In this document: one piece after another, positions 10,713 to 23,125 of the stretch | How positions within the stretch are numbered: position 1 is the first letter of the stretch | Layout: each line of letters begins with the position of its first letter | Source: Solanum dulcamara | Taxonomy: Eukaryota > Streptophyta > Magnoliopsida > Solanales > Solanaceae | Assembly (NCBI RefSeq): GCF_947179165.1 | Contig: NC_077242.1 | Coordinates: 53,205,097-53,269,096 of the forward strand | Direction: 5' to 3' | Length of the DNA: 64,000 bases | Program-made: the position numbers and the translations under genes | The notes under the pieces: model-generated | What the model saw: the letters and a program-made list of their open reading frames with translations, nothing else | What the model was told of the DNA's origin: nothing | The model's database searches: none

Positions 10713-13119
10713 TATCATGACCCAAACTAGGGCCTAGATGTGACACGGTGCTTAGGATTCTCAAAGAAGCCCCAACCAAGAATTTTAAAATATCATAAGC
10801 ATACTTAAGGTAAGAAATAAGTAGAAACTCATAGAAGTCTAAGAAAATAGAGCATAGCTAGGATGAAGTAAGATGGCATAAATTCCATACACATACATCC
10901 AACATTCCTCTATATGACTACATATGCGGAGACTAGGACATATATTACTAGCTCACCCTCAAAGAAAGTAAATGACATAACAAGAAATAGCCTCAATTTA
11001 CCAACATAGTCTGAGAATAAAAATAAAAGAAAAGATAGATTCGGGTTGCCCTTGAAGCATGAGGACTCACCACACAATCTTCAATGGATCACCAACTAGC
11101 CATGAGAAGAGGATGGAGCGCCCGTCCCTACATTGTGATATAATGTAGGCAATGAAGTATGTGTTAGAACATTTGAATATACTAAGTATGTAGGCAATGC
11201 AATGCATAATAAAACCATATTGTGTAAATGACCATTTCAAATAGCATGATAAAAGACATATTAAAATCATAAGTAAACATGAGAAGAATCAATGCACAAT
11301 AAATCATAAGAGTATCATATAAAATTAAAAGATATAATTAATAATTTAAAACATCATAAGCACTATACATATATGGGATTGTATGAAAATATGATTTTTT
11401 CGATTCTCCTTTGAGAAAAGGAGGATTTTTGATTGGGTGGGTTCAAAGAAAAAGAAGGATTTTTTGTTTACCTTACTTACTTTCCTTTTCCTTATATAAA
11501 TAACTCAATCAAAATACAATTATCTCCAAGAACAAAAAGTGTGTTATGATTTAAAAGTCCTTTAGAGAGCCATAAGTCCTTATGAGAGATACCATTAACC
11601 AACATAAACCTTGCGAGTCATAACATGGAGTCAGGTGTTTACCTCACACACCGAAAAGAGAGGCTCCATGCTTGCCAAGGTACGAACCATGATGCCTAAG
11701 CTGATCCACTAAGCTACTTAAGGAGTCAAGCTTCTACTAATGGGTGATCATTTCTAATGAATCAAGCCTCTATTAACGGGTGATCCTTCTACCTAAGGTG
11801 GCATGTAGTTATGGGACAATAGGATTTCTACTAATGGTCTCATGCCTCTACTAACGGGTGAGCCTCTATCCCAAGGTCCACTCAGTGCTAGCTTAACACA
11901 GAATATCATACATAGTATATCATAAGCTTGTCATAAATCATAGTTCATACTTTTATTGAAACATAAACTCATCATGAGGAAAGTAAAATCAATGCTACCA
12001 ATTTAATTTATAAATATTATTTATAGAAATAGCTCATCATCATGGAATTCATATAATGTGGGTATAGTCCTTCCGTTATTATTAATCCTTTTTCATAAAA
12101 AGCACCATTAGGATCTTAAATCACCCTTCTCCATAAAACTTGCTTGAAACATCATTCAAAACCTTTCATGAGTCTTTCATAAACACTCATTCAAAATCCC
12201 TTGAAATTCATGATCATAATTTATACTTGAAAATAAGGTGAAAACATAGGTTCATAATTAATTGACTTATAAATCATGAAATTGAATTGAAAACATGCAT
12301 AATTATATACTTTATATCAACCCATACATAATTCTGGAAGTTCATATCAATTGAAAGTATAATTGAAAATACTCATAATTTATATCATGAACCCTAAAGA
12401 TCAATGTAGGAAAATTCATAGAATAACTATTCAATTCCATGCATAATCATAAATTTATATTAAAATTGGATCATAACTATAATTTAGAATCATAATTCAT
12501 GTAATTGAAATTGAGATCATCAATTTCATAAAAACACATACTTGAATTTATCAAAAGGATGAGAATTTAGTGGGCTCCATGGGTGAAAAGTGCCCTTGGA
12601 TGAAATAACCACATAACTTGGATAACAATATCAAAGAAACTTGAAGAAATTTAGACTTTTAATGGAGAGCTTAAGAGAATTCCATGAAGGTCTTCAATAG
12701 AGGTTTTGAGAGCCTTTATAAAGAGAGAATTATTTGAATAGATGAATTGTGGTAGAATGAACAACAATAGGGGTTTAGATAGTTTATATGGTCGAATTAT
12801 GTAATAAAAAGATCCTGATTCATTAACAAATAGTTAGAAAAATATCTAAAGTGTCCCTACTTAAATCTGTTACGCCGACTTGTTCCTTGATAGGTTAATT
12901 TTGAGCAAATGAGAATTTGGCTAGATTTTGACCTGGGGAAAAATTACACTATAGGGGAGCAAGTCCGTCACGCAGACCTGTCGCGAACCCTATTGGAAAA
13001 GTAATTGTTGAAAAAATTTATCTTCCGGGATACTTGATCTAAAAATCCACCGAGGCCAATTTTGTAATATTTAAACTTATTATATCATTTTGCAACATTA
13101 ACATACCTAGGATATTACA
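10713..13119 (-). repeat. Minus-strand chromovirus LTR (about 2.4 kb)
   Basis: It lies beyond the degraded PBS and runs from TATCATGACCC (TG changed to TA) to GGATATTACA at 13119. In element orientation it starts TGTAATATCC. It resembles the RE-F LTRs in its first hundred bases (ATGACCCAA...GGGCCTAG). Its U3 contains a palindromic CAAGTCCGTCACGCAGACCTG-like motif related to those in other LTRs here. Stretches 10730-13080 hold no credible ORF; the 67-codon minus frame 11067-11270 has no features. Confidence 0.7.
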
Positions 13120-13465
13120 TTTATCTACTTGTTGGGAGTCCTCATATTTTGAGGATGCAACATCTATGATTTCCCTTATATTCTGTATGACTTTCATCTC
13201 TTATGATTGTCCTATGCCCCGTCTAGACTAGTAGAGGCATCTTATATTTGTTATGTCTAAGATGTTCCATCATTCAGAGATTTTACTTGATTTATCTTAT
13301 AACGAGATTTTCATGTTGAGACTTATATTCTACATTCATGTTATAGCATCTTGTATCTCATTTACTGTATTTATGCTCATGTATGATAATACCAGGAGGT
13401 TTGGTTTGAATCCCTCGAGATTTTAATTTCCATGTCATATCTAGGGCCTAGTTTGGATCATGAAA
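13120..13465 (+). repeat. LTR 3' end directly upstream of the RE-C PBS
   Basis: It resumes at TCTACTTGTTGGG, matching 20147-20501 of the RE-C 3' LTR. It runs to a degraded end (...GATCATGAAA instead of GTCATGACA). Four bases later the PBS begins, so this is the end of the RE-C 5' LTR. It is about 50 bp shorter than the 3' copy because a short segment after TTATG is missing. Confidence 0.75.
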
Positions 13466-13469
13466 ATTT

Positions 13470-13481
13470 TGGTATCAGAGT
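13470..13481 (+). other. RE-C primer-binding site
   Basis: TGGTATCAGAGT, one base from the initiator tRNA-Met complement. It lies four bases after the LTR end. Confidence 0.85.
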
Positions 13482-13681
13482 ATAAGGTTCTAGTGTCCTA
13501 GGAAATCTTACATACTACATCAAGTAGCTCTTGTTCATGGGTGTAAAGCGTGTTACATCTATGAATAGGAGCCTACAAGGCATTTAGAAAACATCATTTC
13601 TTTCATCATTCTCATGTCGTGCGATTGAGTTAAACTCTAAGGTTTTTCCTTCTAACTCTTTTTGTTTGTGATTACATAGCC
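13482..13681 (+). other. RE-C 5' leader
   Basis: A leader of about 200 bases between PBS and gag. It carries the block found in the other elements here (ATCAAGTAG..CTTGTTCATGGGTGTAAAG, then a CATGTCGTGCGATTGAG-like stretch), with no ORF. Confidence 0.7.
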
Positions 13682-14800
13682 ATGCCTCTAAGAAGATATC
13701 CCCATAATAAGAAATCTGAATGAGGAGCTCTAAGCTCCATAAGTTCCCAATGACCCTTTAGCTGAGCAAGTTTCGTATGTCGAGTTCTGAGTAGCTTTCC
13801 AAGTGCTTCGCCAAGCTATGGTGACACAAGATAATTAAGAAGTGGTTGCTCCCATGAACCCAAATATGGGCACAACGGCTAGCAGAGTTTGTGATTTCAC
13901 TTGTAGGAACCCTCCAGAGTTTTATGGTTCTAAGGTGGACGAAGATCCACAAAAGTTTATTGAGGGTATTTTCAAGATCGTGGACATCATGGGATTTTTG
14001 TAGTAGAAAAATAGACTTGGTGGCATATAAACTTAAGGGAGTTGCTCATATTTTGTTTGAACATTGGAAAGGCGAAATGTCTACAGATGATGGTCCCGTT
14101 GATTTGTAATGTTCAAGGTTACTTTCCTTGACTGTTTCTTTCCCTTGGAGTTGATGGAATCTAAGGTTAAATAATTCTTCAACTTGAGGCAAGTAAATAT
14201 AAGTATAAGAGAGTATGCTCTAAGGTTCACTCGATTGTCAAAATATGTTCCTTTCATGGTTGCCAATTCTAGAGCTCGTATGAGAAATTTTGTTTCGGGT
14301 GTGTCAAATTTGGTGGTCAAAAAATGTATAATCTCCATGTTGATTAAGGAGATTGACATATCAAGGATTATGGCACATGCCGAATAGATTGAGCAAGAAA
14401 ACTTGAAAGAGAAAGTTAGGAAGTCCAAGAGGGATCGGGTCGATGGTGGTGAGTATTCGCATGGTAAATTCGTAAATAGTGGTCGTTCACAATTTTGCCC
14501 AAAGTTCTCAGTCAAAATTCTTCTAACACTCCGGGCCTTAAGTTCAACAAAGATAGGGTGTCTAACCCTAAGCCTTAAGGAGGAGCTTCTAGTGGCCAAC
14601 TATCCCCTCATGCAAGAAGTGTGGGAAGAGGTATCAAGGAGAGTGTTTGGTAGGTTTGGATGCTTGTCTTGGTTGTGGAAATATGGTTCATCAAGTGAAG
14701 GATTTTTCTTTGAATTCTACTAGGGGTGCAGGTAGTCGACCTAAGACTCAGAATCAGACTACTTCTGGTCGTTCAACTTAGCATGGCACTAATTTAGGTT
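13682..14800 (+). pseudogene. RE-C gag (capsid and two zinc knuckles), inactive
   Basis: It starts at ATGCCTCTAAGAAGA, the MPxRR start shared by these gags. Capsid motifs are readable in pieces: a VAYKLKGVAHILFEHWKGEM stretch, then REYALRFTRLSKYVPFMV and FVSGVSNLVVKKC. The RNA-binding end (14611-14706) shows CKKCGKRYQGEC followed by CLGCGNMVHQVKDF. In the first knuckle Tyr replaces the zinc-binding His, and in the second the last Cys is lost. Stops interrupt from codon 15 onward and frames change at least twice. In a live element this would form the virus-like particle and bind element RNA. Confidence 0.85.
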
Positions 14801-16700
14801 CGGGTGGCGGTCAGTCCAAAATAGATTCTACTCTTTACGGAATCATCAGGAATTGGAGGATTCTCTTGATGTAGTGATGGTAGTGTTAAAAGTCTTTGAG
14901 TTTGATTCTTATGCATTACTAGATCCGAATTCTACTCTTCATTTGTTGCTCCTTAATTTGCTATGAAATTCAATGTTAGTCCCGATATCTTGTTAGTCTT
15001 TTTCGGCCTACATTCCTATTGGTGATTTAGTTTTGGCTAAAGAGTCTATAGAAATTGTTCAGTCTCACTTTTTCATAAAACCACCTCAGTTGATCTTGGA
15101 TAGCTTGATATGACCTATTTTAATATTGTTCTTATTATGGATTGGCTTCATGCATACTATGCTTCCATTTATTGTAGAACCCATGTAGTTAAGTTTCAGT
15201 TTCCTAATGAACCATTCCTAATATGAAAGGACAGTAATTCCATGTTTAGGGGTCAATTCATCTCGTGCCTTAAATATTGGAAAATGATCTCTAAAGTTTG
15301 TATTTATCAACTAGTACAGGTTAGGGACGAACTCCAAAGATCCTACTCATGAGTTAGTTTCGGTTGTTAATGAGTTTCTAGGTGATATCCCAGGTATCCC
15401 TTCCAAAAGAGAGATAGACTTCGGTATTGATCTTCACCCCTATGTTCATCCTATCTCTATTCCTCCTTACCAAATGGCTCCTGCAGAACTCAAGGAGTTA
15501 AAGAATCAGTTGGAAGATTTGTTGGATAAGGGTTTTATTAGACAAAGTATCTCTCCATGGGGTTCTCTAGTTCTCTTTGTTAGGAAGAAAGATGGTTCTT
15601 TCCATATGTGTATTGACTATCGATAATTAAACAAAGACACAATCAAGAATAAGTATCCCATTAAGTATTGATGACTTATTCAATCAACTTCAAGAAGCAA
15701 ATTATTTCTTAAAGATCAATCTTTGGTCGGGTTATTATCAATTTTGAGTAAGGGAATGTGACATTTAGAAAATGGCTTTTACAACTTGATATGGTCACAC
15801 TGAATTTTTGGTTATGTCTTTTGGACTAACGAATGCTCCTACAACTTTTATAGATTTGATGAACAAGGGGTTCAATAATACTTTGATATGTTTGTTATTG
15901 TGTACATTGATGGTATATTGATTTATTCTTAGAGTGAGGATAAGCATGCCAATCATTTCAGAATTGTCTTAAAAATTATCAAGGATCGTCAATAATTTTC
16001 TATGTTTAGCATGTGTGAGTTTTGGTTAAGGTTGGTCATATTGTTTAGGGTAAATGTATTATCGTTGATCCTAAGAAAATCAAGGTGGTAAGGAATTGGA
16101 CAAGACCTTTGTTTCCTTCAGATATTCGAAGTTTCTTAGGCTTATCTAGTTATTTTGATGGTTTGTGTAAGGATTCTCTTCCATTACATCTCCCTTGACT
16201 ACTTTGACTAGAAAGAAGGTGAAATTTCAATAGTTCGAGGCATGTGAGAAAAGCTTTCAAGAGTTGGAAGATAGACTTATCTCTGCTCTGGTGTTGACTT
16301 TACCAAAAGGGTCAGATGGATTTGTTTTATATTGTGATGCTTCAAGGGTTGGTATTGATTATTTTTTATGCAAAATGGCAACGTGATAGCCTATGCTTCT
16401 TGGCAACTTGAGGTACATGAAAATAACTATCCGACTTATGACTTGGAATTAGCAGCATTTGTGTTTGCTTTGAAGATTTGGAGATGCTACCTCTATGGTG
16501 TTCGTATTGATGTATTCACCAACTATAAGATCTTGAAATATGTGTTCAACCAAAAGAACTTGAACCTTCAACATAGGAGATTGCTTGAGTTGTTGAAAGA
16601 TTATGATCTGAGTGTATTGAACCACATATGTAAAGAAAATTTGGTTGACGATGCTCTTAGTAGGCTGTCCATAAATAGTGTTGCCCATATTGAGGAAGAA
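14801..16700 (+). pseudogene. RE-C protease, reverse transcriptase and RNase H, inactive
   Basis: The protease remnant reads SYALLDPNSTL near 14910, with the catalytic D-(S/T)-G replaced by DPN. The RT begins around 15330 with [21 protein letters not shown]. It continues through [27 protein letters not shown] and [15 protein letters not shown] (then a stop), and [13 protein letters not shown]. The catalytic box is YIDG (near 15903-15914). RNase H (about 16320-16690) retains YCDAS, YDLELAA and DDALSRL, with FTNYK where FTDHK is usual, so the metal-binding Asp is lost. Several stops and frameshifts separate these pieces. Confidence 0.85.
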
Positions 16701-17030
16701 AAGGAGTTAGTTTGGGATGTTCATACACTAGCTCATTTGGGTGTTCGCTTGGTTGATTTGGAGGATGGTGGTGTTACTGTCCAAAATGGTTTCAAATCAT
16801 CTCTTGTGGAAGTTGTAAAAACAAATAAAGATAATGTTCTAATTATGGTTGAGTTGAAGAAAGCAGTTGCCAAAAAAGCCATTGAGTCTTTCTCCCAAGG
16901 GAGAGATGGTGTGCTTAGATATCAAGGCCGATTGTGCATTTCTGATGTTGATGTCTTGAGGGAAATAATATTGTACAAAGCTTATAGTTCACGATATTTT
17001 ATTCATTCGAGTTCCACAATGATGTATTGA
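16368..17030 (+). pseudogene. RE-C RNase H / integrase-linker open segment (220 codons)
   Basis: This is the longest open frame in RE-C. It covers the second half of RNase H (NVIAYASWQLEVHE to LVDDALSRLSI), the [13 protein letters not shown] tether motif, the DGVLRYQGRLC strand and the start of the integrase zinc-binding region (YSSRYFIHSSST). It ends at a TGA where the family normally continues into YWWNGMK. The first Met is internal to the domain, so it is not a real start. The openness is chance preservation, not a gene. Confidence 0.8.
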
Positions 17031-18210
17031 TATTTGAGGAAAGTGTATTGGTGGAATGTCATGAAGAAGGATATTGCGGAGTTTGTGACTAAATACCCTA
17101 ATTGTCAACAAGTGAAGGTTGAACATCAAAATTGGGAAGTTTAGCTCAAGACATTGAGATTCCTACTTGACTTGAATATGGACTATATTACCGGTTTGCC
17201 TCGTACTCATAGGCAACATGATTCAATTTGGGTTGTTGTGGACTGAATGACTAAGTCAGTGCATTTTCTTCCCATTTAGACTATTCAGTCAAGGATTATG
17301 CTAAAATTTATATTTAAGAGTTGGTTAAGCTTCATAGTGTTTCTCTATCTCTCATTTTGGATCAATTTACTCAATTCACATCTTAGTTTTGGAGGTCATT
17401 CCAAAAGGTTCTTCCTAATCAAGATAAGCTTAATACAACTTTTCACCTTCAGACCGATTGTCAAGCCAAGCATACTATTCAGACCTTGGAGGACATGTTG
17501 AGAGCTTATATAATTGACTTTAAGGGTAATTAGGATGATTACTTACCTTTGATCGAGTTTGACTATAACAATAGCTACCATTCTTGTATCCAAATCGCTC
17601 CATTTAAAGCTTTATATAGTAGGAGACATAAGTATCCTATTGGTTGGTTTGGAGTTGGTTAATTTGCCTTGATAGGACCTGAGTTAGTGCATAAGGATAT
17701 GGAGAAGGTTAAACTCATTAGAGAAAGGTTGAAGACTTCCCAAAGCCGATAAAAGTAATCGAATGTGAGGAGAAGGGAACTTAAATTTGATGTCGATGAT
17801 AGGGTTTACTTGAAAATCTTACCCATGAAGGTGTTATGTGTTTGGGCAAGAAGGGGAAGTGTAGTCTCTGATATGTAGACCCATATCAGATTTTAAGGCA
17901 TTTTAGTAAGGTGACACATGAGTTGGACTTGCCTTTAGAGTTGGCATCGGTGCATCCGGTATCTCATGTTTCATTGTTGAAGAAGTGTGTTAGTGATCCT
18001 ATCTCTATTGTGCCTTTGGAAAATGTTAGTGTGAAGGAGAGTTTATTCTATGAAGAGGTTCTAGTTGAGATTCTAGATCAGCTCGAAAGTAGAGGAACAA
18101 GGAAGTTACATCCCTAAAGGTTATTTGGAGGAACCAACTAGTTGAGGGGCTACATGGGAGGCCTAAGCCAATTTGATTTCATGATATCCTCATCCTTTTT
18201 CTTTCGTTTC
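17031..18210 (+). pseudogene. RE-C integrase core, GPY/F and chromodomain remnant
   Basis: After the stop at 17030 the frame continues as YWWNVMKKDIAEFV and PNCQQVK (zinc finger). The core follows (MDYITGLPRTHRQHDSIWVVVD, then a stop). The TTFHLQTDCQAKHTIQ segment replaces TDGQAERTIQ, so the catalytic Glu is Lys. LPLIEFDYNNSYHS and a degraded GPY/F region come next. The C-terminus is best preserved at 17911-18114 (LPLELASVHPVSHVSLLKKC, SIVPLENVSVKESL) before a frameshift in the chromodomain. It is dead by stops, indels and catalytic loss. Confidence 0.85.
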
Positions 18211-18460
18211 AAGTTGAGGTATTACGTTCCTTCATGATCGTTCCTTCAAATTCATGAGTTTAAGTTTTTCTCATGTTTTTTATACATGCATGTTCATGAA
18301 ATGAGTTTTTAAAGCAATGTTTTAGCTTGGGGTTGAATGCTCCTTGTCTTATTACATTATGTGTCATTGCATTCATGTTGAGTTGCTAGTCTCTTTCCTC
18401 ATTCTATTTATGTCAAGTTTAGTTCTCATTCGAGGAAGAATATTTCTAAGGGTGAGATAT

Positions 18461-20501
18461 TGTAATGCTCGAGAAAAGTTTTCCTAAGGTTTGGGTCAAG
18501 CCTAGAAGAAAGGTGGTAGCTAAGGCTCAATGAATCACTCAGTGATATGCCAAACCCAATCGGCAACTCGCCAAAGTGTACGGTAGCTCGCATAATTGTA
18601 TAGAGAAATTAGCTCAGAAGAGAAGAAATTTGGTGAGGAAAATCAAGTTCGGTGACTAGACAAAGAGGTTTGGTGAATTAAGAAATATTGCAAGAAAGTT
18701 AAGAGTTTTTGCCCTAGATTGAAGCCGAGTCAGTGAGACACTTATGTAAATAGCGAATCATCGATAAAATTGGCGAGCTTAGTCGATACCGCTGAATTTT
18801 TCAAAAAATTATCCCCAGAACTTGAAAAGGTTTAGAGAGGAAAGGGAGAGATTGGTGACTCACAGATTGGGGTCAGAGAACATGACCAGTCTCGCCAAAA
18901 GGGATCCATCAATTATTTTCCTACTCGATAAGTCCTTAAGCTACATCATTTTTGGAGTATATTTGGAATACCTATAACTACACAAACCCTTTGAATTTCC
19001 CTCATTCCTTTTCAATAACTTCATTCTCTCTAAAACATCACTCCCAAGTCCATCTTCTTTTACAAGCTAAGGGTTCAAGGATCTTCAAGCTCAAGTCTCC
19101 AATTTTCAAGTGCATTTAGGGCTTTGATTAATCAAGGTATGTGGAATTCATCCATGGATCCTCTTCCACCCATGGAATCCCAAAGGTTTCTCAATTACCT
19201 CTTTTATGATTTTCTCCTAAACCCTAATTTGATCAATTTGCATTGGGTCAACTCAATTATGCTTTTACTCAATTACAATGATCTATTCATGCACGATTCA
19301 ATTTTAATTACATGTTATCAATTTCAAGTATAAACTGTGGAGTTATGATCATGGATTTGATGAAGTATTATCTATGATTCATGAAAGTATGAATTATGAT
19401 TTAGTTATGTTTTCAAGAAAGTAACCATGAATTGTGATAGGCTTTCTTATAATATAAAAGAAATCATGATTTAGATGCTTAGAAAGGTGAGTGTCTACAA
19501 GTTTATGTTATAATCATAATTTTCAAGGAGTTACTCTTATGACATTTTTATGAAGTGTATTCGTTGATTAGTGCCTTTTCTAATGACTATGTTTTATGTA
19601 TTTCGTTGAGATTAACTTTGCACCGAGAGAATTTTATGGTGGGAACTCCACAATAGAGCCCTTGTAGCAACCCCTAGTTCCAAACTAAGTGTCTCCGTTG
19701 GATTTATGTCTTAGCTAGTGGATTCTCATATAGCTTATATTAATATTTATACGGAGTATATCTTGGCAAGTAGCCTCTCTCTTCTCGGTGTGAGAGTTAC
19801 ATTGGGTTCCATGTTATAGCTTACATGGTCATAAATACTGGTTAAGGTCAATATCCCACATATGTATATGTTCTTCTTATAAGCTCTTATGATGTTTATG
19901 ATGTATTGACCTTATTAAATGTTTTTAAATGTTTTCAAGCTTTAATTCATATTTACAAGATATTTGGTCATGCATCACATGTTCATATTAATTATGTCTG
20001 ATTATTCTTGTTCGTGCATATTTCTCACATACTTTGTACATTTCATGTACTAACGCATATATTTGCCTAGATTATATCATAATGTAGGGTACGACAATCA
20101 CTCTACTCACCCTACTGGTGGCTAGATTATTAGAGTTTACTATCTACTTGTTGGTGAGCCCTCATGTTTAGAGGACGAAACATCTATGATTTCCTTTATG
20201 TTCCCTCTGACTTTCATGTCTTATGTTTGGTGAGCTAGGAGCTTGTCTTATGATCTATCTAGAATAGTAGAGGCATGTTAGATTTGTTATGTCTATGTTG
20301 TCTCGTTATTTTGAGATTTATATTGATTTCTCTTATACTGAGATTTTGATATTGAGACTTATATTCTACATTCATGTTTTACCATCTTGCATCTCGTTTA
20401 CCTTATTTATGCTCATGTATGATAATGCTTGGAGGCTTGGTTAGGGTCTCTCGGGATCCCAACCGTTGTGTTATATCTAAGTCCTAGCTTGAGTCGTGAT
20501 A
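18461..20501 (+). repeat. RE-C 3' LTR (about 2041 bp)
   Basis: It begins TGTAATGCTCGAG right after the GGGTGAGATAT polypurine remnant and ends GAGTCGTGATA (expected TGACA). Minus-strand RE-D sequence starts immediately afterwards. The 69-codon plus frame 19124-19333 is in the R/U5 part and is not a gene. The U3 (18480-18880) contains several CG-containing repeats of the type GGCAACTCGCC / AGCTCGC. Confidence 0.8.
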
Positions 20502-21058
20502 GGCCGCGACATAACTCAAGTTGAACCTAAAGAGAAGGTAAAGAGATTAGGATAAATGGACATTAATCAACTTTAGCCTCCCAAGTAGCACCCTCAACTA
20601 ATTGATTCCTCCAAAAAACTTTAACGGAAGCATCTTCTTTATTTCTCAACTTTTGGAATTGACGATCAAGGATCTCAACTGGAACATCTTCATAAGAGAG
20701 ATTTCTTTCACTCCAATAATCTCTAATGCCACAACTGAAGCAGGATCACAAATACACTTTCTTCAACAAAGAAACATGAAACACTTGATGCACCGATGCA
20801 AATTTCGAAGGCAAATCCAAATCATTAATACTGGAATTAACTGAAGGGATGGTGCCACCACACTATATTTTCAAAATCAGACAATGTGGCAGATACACCT
20901 CTGGTAGACTAACTTTCTAGCCTTAAGGTATGAAATGAATTGACCCTTAGGGAAAACTGGACTACTTTTCCACTCTATAACAGGCTCATTAGAAAACTAA
21001 AACTTGACGACTCGGGTTCTATAATCAACTGAGACATAATAGACATGAAGCCAATCCA
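20502..21058 (-). pseudogene. RE-D 3' part: protease tail fused to chromodomain by internal deletion
   Basis: The minus-strand frame continues from 35403. It reads DWLHVYYVSVDYR (protease end) and VVKFQFSNEPVIEW, then the FISYLKARKLVYQRC linker up to a SLQLIPV-like point. It then jumps straight to DLPSKFASVHQVFHVSLLKK and the chromodomain (KLRNKEDASVKVFWRNQLVEGATWE). About 3 kb encoding RT, RNase H and the integrase core is missing. The join is within a few bases of 20835. RE-D could thus only have been non-autonomous after this deletion. The left edge is cut at 20502 by the RE-C LTR. The plus frame 20602-20844 is its antisense shadow. Confidence 0.8.
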
Positions 21059-23109
21059 TGTAATATCCATCAAAATGCACACAAGTAACTTGGGAATAGG
21101 CCGCTGATGTAATGCATTATCCTTAATTATTTTGGAAAATTTGAGTTCGAAATATCAATCATGGGGTCAAACCTTGTAGAAAATAGTTTTGATGGATTGT
21201 TAGGATCCGTAGATCAAAAGATAGATTTCTTAAAAAACTGTGCAAACTAGTAAGATGCGCGGCAAGTCCGCATCACAGACTTGCTTGCTTCCGCATTGTG
21301 GACCTAGTGATGATTTTATGGCCGAATTTAGCTTTTAGCAAGGGCACTTTAGATTTTTCCCTAATTGCTAGTTAATGAACCTAAACATTTTTAGGACCTA
21401 ATTCAACTCTATAAATTGACCTAATCCTCTAATTATATTCATTCTTCTATAATTCACCTACTCAAATATTTCTCTCTCTACAAAAGACTCTCAAGGACTT
21501 CATTGAAGACTTCAAGTAAATTCACTCAATCTCTCCATCAAAACTCTCAAGTTCTTCCAAATTATTTGGTGTTCTCACTTAAGGTATGTGGGTATTGATT
21601 CATGGGTTCTTTCATCCATGAAGTCCAATCAATTTCTCAAGGTTTTCTATCAAATTAAAGTTTGGTATTTTATGAGTTTTATGATCTCTATTCCTATTAT
21701 ATGAATTATGATTCAAAGTATGATCATGAGTCTATTTTGATATAAATTGATGGTTATTGCATTAAATTGAAGAGTTTTTCCATGAATTATCCTATTTTGA
21801 TCTCTAGGGTTCATGATAAAAATTATGAGTATTTTGAATTATACTTCCAAGGGATATTATCTATATGAATTATGTATGGGCTGATATAAAGTTTATGATC
21901 ATGCATGTTTTCAAGTCAATTACATAATTTTCAAAGTCAATTAATTATGCAATTGAGTTCTACTCTAAGTTCAAGGTATGAATTCCATGCAAGTTATGAA
22001 GTAAGATGACTTAGGGCCCTATGTGGTGACCTAAGGCCTAAAATGTGACTTAGGGCCCTATGTGGTGACCTAAGGCCTAACGATATTAATTATTCAAATA
22101 TGATTATAATGATGAAAGGATAATTCTCACATTACAAGTATGTTATGAAAATGACCTACTCTATGATTTCAAACCTATGATCATGACTATGATCTATGTA
22201 ATTATGATTTCTATGCTATACTTGTATTCCATGGTATTTGACTTAGCATCGAGTGAACTTGAGGTGGGGGACCCTAACAAAAGCCTTAGTAGCAGCCTCA
22301 TGTCCTATAAACTACGTGCCACCGTAGGTTGCCTTCATGGCCTAGCTATTGGATCCACATATAGCATATGTATGACCCGCCTAGTGGGGTAGAGTCTACC
22401 TTGGCAAGTAGATTCCCCTTGTTTTTATTGTATGGGGAGACAACGGGATTCCATGTTATAGCTCATATGGTCTTATTGTCGATTATGATTCCTATCCCAC
22501 ATATGTATGATCTCTTATGTATGCTATGATTTTAAATTATGTTTTTTTCAAAATGCTTTGGTCAACATGATTTTCTCATATCTTTACTTACCTTATCTTA
22601 TCATGTGATTTACTTGACCATTGCATTCCATGATTTACGTTGCAAGTTACACCCTTATACTTAGTTTTTTCCAACGTACTAATGCATACTTTTTGCCTAT
22701 ATTGTCTCAAAATATAGGGGTTGAGGTTGAAGATCATACTCATCTACATGGCTAGTTAAGTTTTCTATCCAATGGTGTTTGTGGCGAGTCCCCATTTATC
22801 GGGGATTGGTTATCGAGTTAGTTATTATTTTCAAAGACTTTTGCTATGTTTCATATTGAGGGTGATCTAGGGACATGTCTTAGCCCCCCACCCATATTCA
22901 TGAGTAGAGGCGTCTAGTTTGACAAATATTTCAAGTTTATATTGTCATGTGACATTCTTAAATTTCTATTTATGGTTTAGACTCTTTTATGATATTTCTA
23001 CTTTTTCTTTACCTTATGTATTCTTATGATATATACAAGAGGCTTGGTTGGATCCCCTTCGAGGTTTTAATCGCCATGTTACGACTAGACCCTAAGTTGG
23101 GTCATGACA
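21059..23109 (+). repeat. RE-E 5' LTR, subtype A (about 2051 bp)
   Basis: TGTAATATCC to GTCATGACA, followed by the PBS. The U3 contains a GCAAGTCCGC / acAGACTTGC inverted repeat (21264-21288). The U5 half shows the subtype-A marker GGGGGACCCTAACAAAAG near 22268 in place of the GGGACTCGAAATA-type text of subtype B. A short internal duplication of the phrase TTAGGGCCCTATGTGGTGACC occurs near 22010-22077. The plus frame 22177-22392 is not a gene. Confidence 0.85.
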
Positions 23110-23113
23110 AACT

Positions 23114-23125
23114 TGGTATCAACGC
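23114..23125 (+). other. RE-E primer-binding site
   Basis: TGGTATCAACGC, two bases from TGGTATCAGAGC, with the usual spacer after the LTR. Confidence 0.85.

Larger units (their letters stand above)
13466..20501 (+). mobile_element. RE-C: decayed chromovirus gag-pol with 3' LTR
   Basis: The order is complete: PBS, leader, gag, protease, RT, RNase H, integrase, GPY/F, chromodomain remnant, polypurine tract (18446-18459) and LTR (18461-20501). Coding capacity is lost through many stops and indels; only the RNase H to integrase junction (16368-17030) is open for 220 codons. The RT active site reads YIDG where FIDD/YVDD is expected, so the RT would be inactive even if the frame were open. The 5' LTR is disrupted (see 7718-13465), so I could not confirm a target-site duplication. 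Confidence 0.85.

Noticed and set aside
9534..13128. A clean TCTAC target-site duplication for the minus-strand LTR at 10713-13119
   Set aside because: Four extra bases separate the LTR end from TCTAC on the right, and the left inserted end is not an LTR end, so the TSD remains unproven.
13891..14109. Separate small gene of 72 codons
   Set aside because: The second half is the gag capsid YKLKGVAHI.FEHWKGEM motif; the first half is gag in a shifted frame.
14081..14599. 172-codon minus-strand ORF
   Set aside because: It is exactly antisense to the RE-C gag capsid and zinc-knuckle region; the plus strand carries the recognisable motifs.
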